Assembly: GCA_946622925.1 (NCBI GenBank)
Contig: CAMOQM010000073.1
Location: forward strand, 1 to 5,157
Direction of reading: 5' to 3'
DNA from: an uncultured Caryophanales bacterium
Lineage (GTDB): Bacteria; Bacillota_I; Bacilli_A; RFN20; CAG-826
DNA length: 5,157 nucleotides
The translations under genes and the position numbers were made by a program. Of this stretch, positions 4,545 through 5,157 are shown one piece after another. Position 1 is the stretch's first letter. Each line of letters begins with the position of its first letter. The notes beneath the pieces were generated by a model. That model was not told the origin of the DNA. It made no database searches and saw only the letters and a program-made list of their open reading frames with translations.

Positions 4545-4979
4545 TTAGGCGTATTTGGGTTCGCCATATTCCCTTCTCATTGCTTTTGTTGAGACGACCC
4601 ACTGTTTGCCGTATTTGCAGGCATCGACGCCTGCTTTTAGCTTTCCATATGCTATTGCTTTGCGGAGCGTCGATTCGTTGAGGCCCCACATCCTGGTAGC
4701 CTCGACGAACGCGACGAGCCCGTCGAATGGTGTGGCAATATCGGCTCCACCGTAGAAAAGCTCTTCGCAGGAAAGGTCTATTTCATCATTCCAAATGACC
4801 CCATATCCCCCTGGGCCAACATGGGCCTTCTCGAACAGGTCGTTTTCCTTGAGTTGCTGGAAAACGGGAATCTCGTCGAAAACGGGTTTGACGTCATATA
4901 TTTTGCTTACTCCCTCGACGAATTGGGCGAGCAAGCGGTAGTCCTCTAAAGGGACGACATGGTTAAGTTTGTGGAACAT
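4545..4979 (-). CDS. DUF2442 protein with C-terminal helix-turn-helix-like domain
   Basis: The 144-residue protein has two parts. Residues 1–78 are a DUF2442 domain: F-H-K-L at the start, K-I-Y-D-V-K-P-V-F at 26–34, the family signature G-G-Y-G-V-I-W-N-D-E-I-D-L-S at 57–70, then C-E-E-L-F-Y-G-G at 71–78. Residues about 85–141 look like a small DNA-binding domain: W-G-L-N-E-S-T-L-R-K-A-I with G-K-L-K, then K-Y-G-K-Q-W-V-V-S-T-K-A-M. DUF2442 and DUF4160 genes are often adjacent and have been regarded as toxin–antitoxin-like; the DNA-binding end would suit an autorepressing partner. That role is inferred. ATG 4979 is chosen because AGGAGG (4992 to 4987) lies 7 bases before it; the open frame extends 23 residues upstream into the preceding gene, but those residues are out of family. 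The neighbouring DUF4160 stop is 16 bases upstream, so the two are one operon. Confidence 0.88.
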   Translation of the reverse strand: MFHKLNHVVPLEDYRLLAQFVEGVSKIYDVKPVFDEIPVFQQLKENDLFEKAHVGPGGYGVIWNDEIDLSCEELFYGGADIATPFDGLVAFVEATRMWGLNESTLRKAIAYGKLKAGVDACKYGKQWVVSTKAMRREYGEPKYA

Positions 4980-4995
4980 TGCTTTTCCTCCTGGA

Positions 4996-5157
4996 TTACT
5001 CAAGCGGTTTGATCTTTCCGATCTTGCCGGTTTCCCACATTTCAGCAAGCTCTGAACGATGGATCTCCATCCACTCCCGCACTAGTCGCAGCGCACGATT
5101 GGGAAGCTCCCCTTCGAGGATGTCCCCATTTTCGATGATAAGCGTCGCGTTATGCTC
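4996..5157 (-). CDS. DUF4160 protein, C-terminal part (partial)
   Basis: Reading leftward from the window edge, 53 residues run to a TAA at 4998–4996. They show the second half of a DUF4160 domain: A-T-L-I-I-E-N-G-D-I-L-E-G-E-L-P at about 4–19, then R-A-L-R-L-V-R-E-W-M-E-I-H-R-S-E-L at 21–37, and a basic end K-I-G-K-I-K-P-L-E. The family's earlier P-P-H-F-H motif and start codon are beyond the edge. DUF4160 proteins are small (about 80–90 residues) and of unknown biochemistry. They commonly stand upstream of a DUF2442 gene, as here. Codon use (GCG, CTG, CGA, GTG, CGG) is more GC-rich than in walJ and rlmH, consistent with acquired DNA. The operon promoter is outside the window. Confidence 0.85.
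   Translation of the reverse strand, partial: EHNATLIIENGDILEGELPNRALRLVREWMEIHRSELAEMWETGKIGKIKPLE

Noticed and set aside
4555..4755. 66-residue plus-strand and 71-residue minus-strand (4474–4689) frames
   Set aside because: They are shadows of the DUF2442 gene and lack ribosome-binding sites.
4980..5048. Upstream ATG giving a 167-residue DUF2442 protein
   Set aside because: The extension overlaps the DUF4160 coding end in another frame and has no homologous pattern; AGGAGG supports the internal ATG.
1..5157. CRISPR array, insertion sequence or tRNA gene
   Set aside because: No regularly spaced direct repeats, transposase or canonical tRNA cloverleaf other than the tmRNA ends were seen.

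Overview
The window is a bacterial chromosome segment of moderate GC from a member of the Bacillota/Mycoplasmatota side of the tree, most likely a Bacilli relative near the mollicutes. Three things point there. The dnaB–walJ–rlmH order is a Bacillota core block. The Shine-Dalgarno sites are strong AGGAGG types. The tmRNA tag peptide contains a W-M-L-N stretch like the F-M-L-N of mollicute tags. Tryptophan is TGG throughout and walJ ends in TGA, so the genetic code is standard and not the Mycoplasma/Spiroplasma code. No species is assigned.

Layout, left to right. Positions 1–1424 (+) hold the end of the replicative helicase gene dnaB, the metallo-beta-lactamase-fold hydrolase walJ (yycJ) and the ribosomal methyltransferase rlmH, each overlapping the next by 1 or 4 bases. 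A HAD/Cof-type phosphatase on the minus strand (1427–2224) converges on rlmH with a gap of only 2 bases. A 112-residue protein of unknown function (2264–2602, +) diverges from the phosphatase gene. It ends at a hairpin terminator (2620–2653) that also serves the converging gene on the other side. That gene (2659–3765, −) encodes a membrane protein with one N-terminal membrane segment, a large outer domain and a hydrophobic C-terminal half; its codon use is strongly biased to NNC.

The centre of interest is ssrA, a one-piece tmRNA at 3883–4278 (+), with a clear −10 box, an encoded CCA end, and a tag reading frame DKTVKPWMLNNRASALARA. The tag ends in A-R-A rather than the usual L-A-A or mollicute A-F-A. 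The tag region is unusually rich in hairpins and the acceptor stem has one C·A mismatch.

Downstream of ssrA, 4279–4544 contains no recognised gene but several inverted repeats, a terminator-like hairpin and a short possible coding remnant. From 4545 to the right edge, on the minus strand, is a two-gene module: a DUF4160 protein (cut by the window edge) followed 16 bases later by a DUF2442 protein carrying a C-terminal helix-turn-helix-like domain. This pair looks like a small accessory, toxin–antitoxin-like operon placed beside ssrA, a common integration site for genomic islands. Island membership is inferred; no integrase or repeated att site is visible here.
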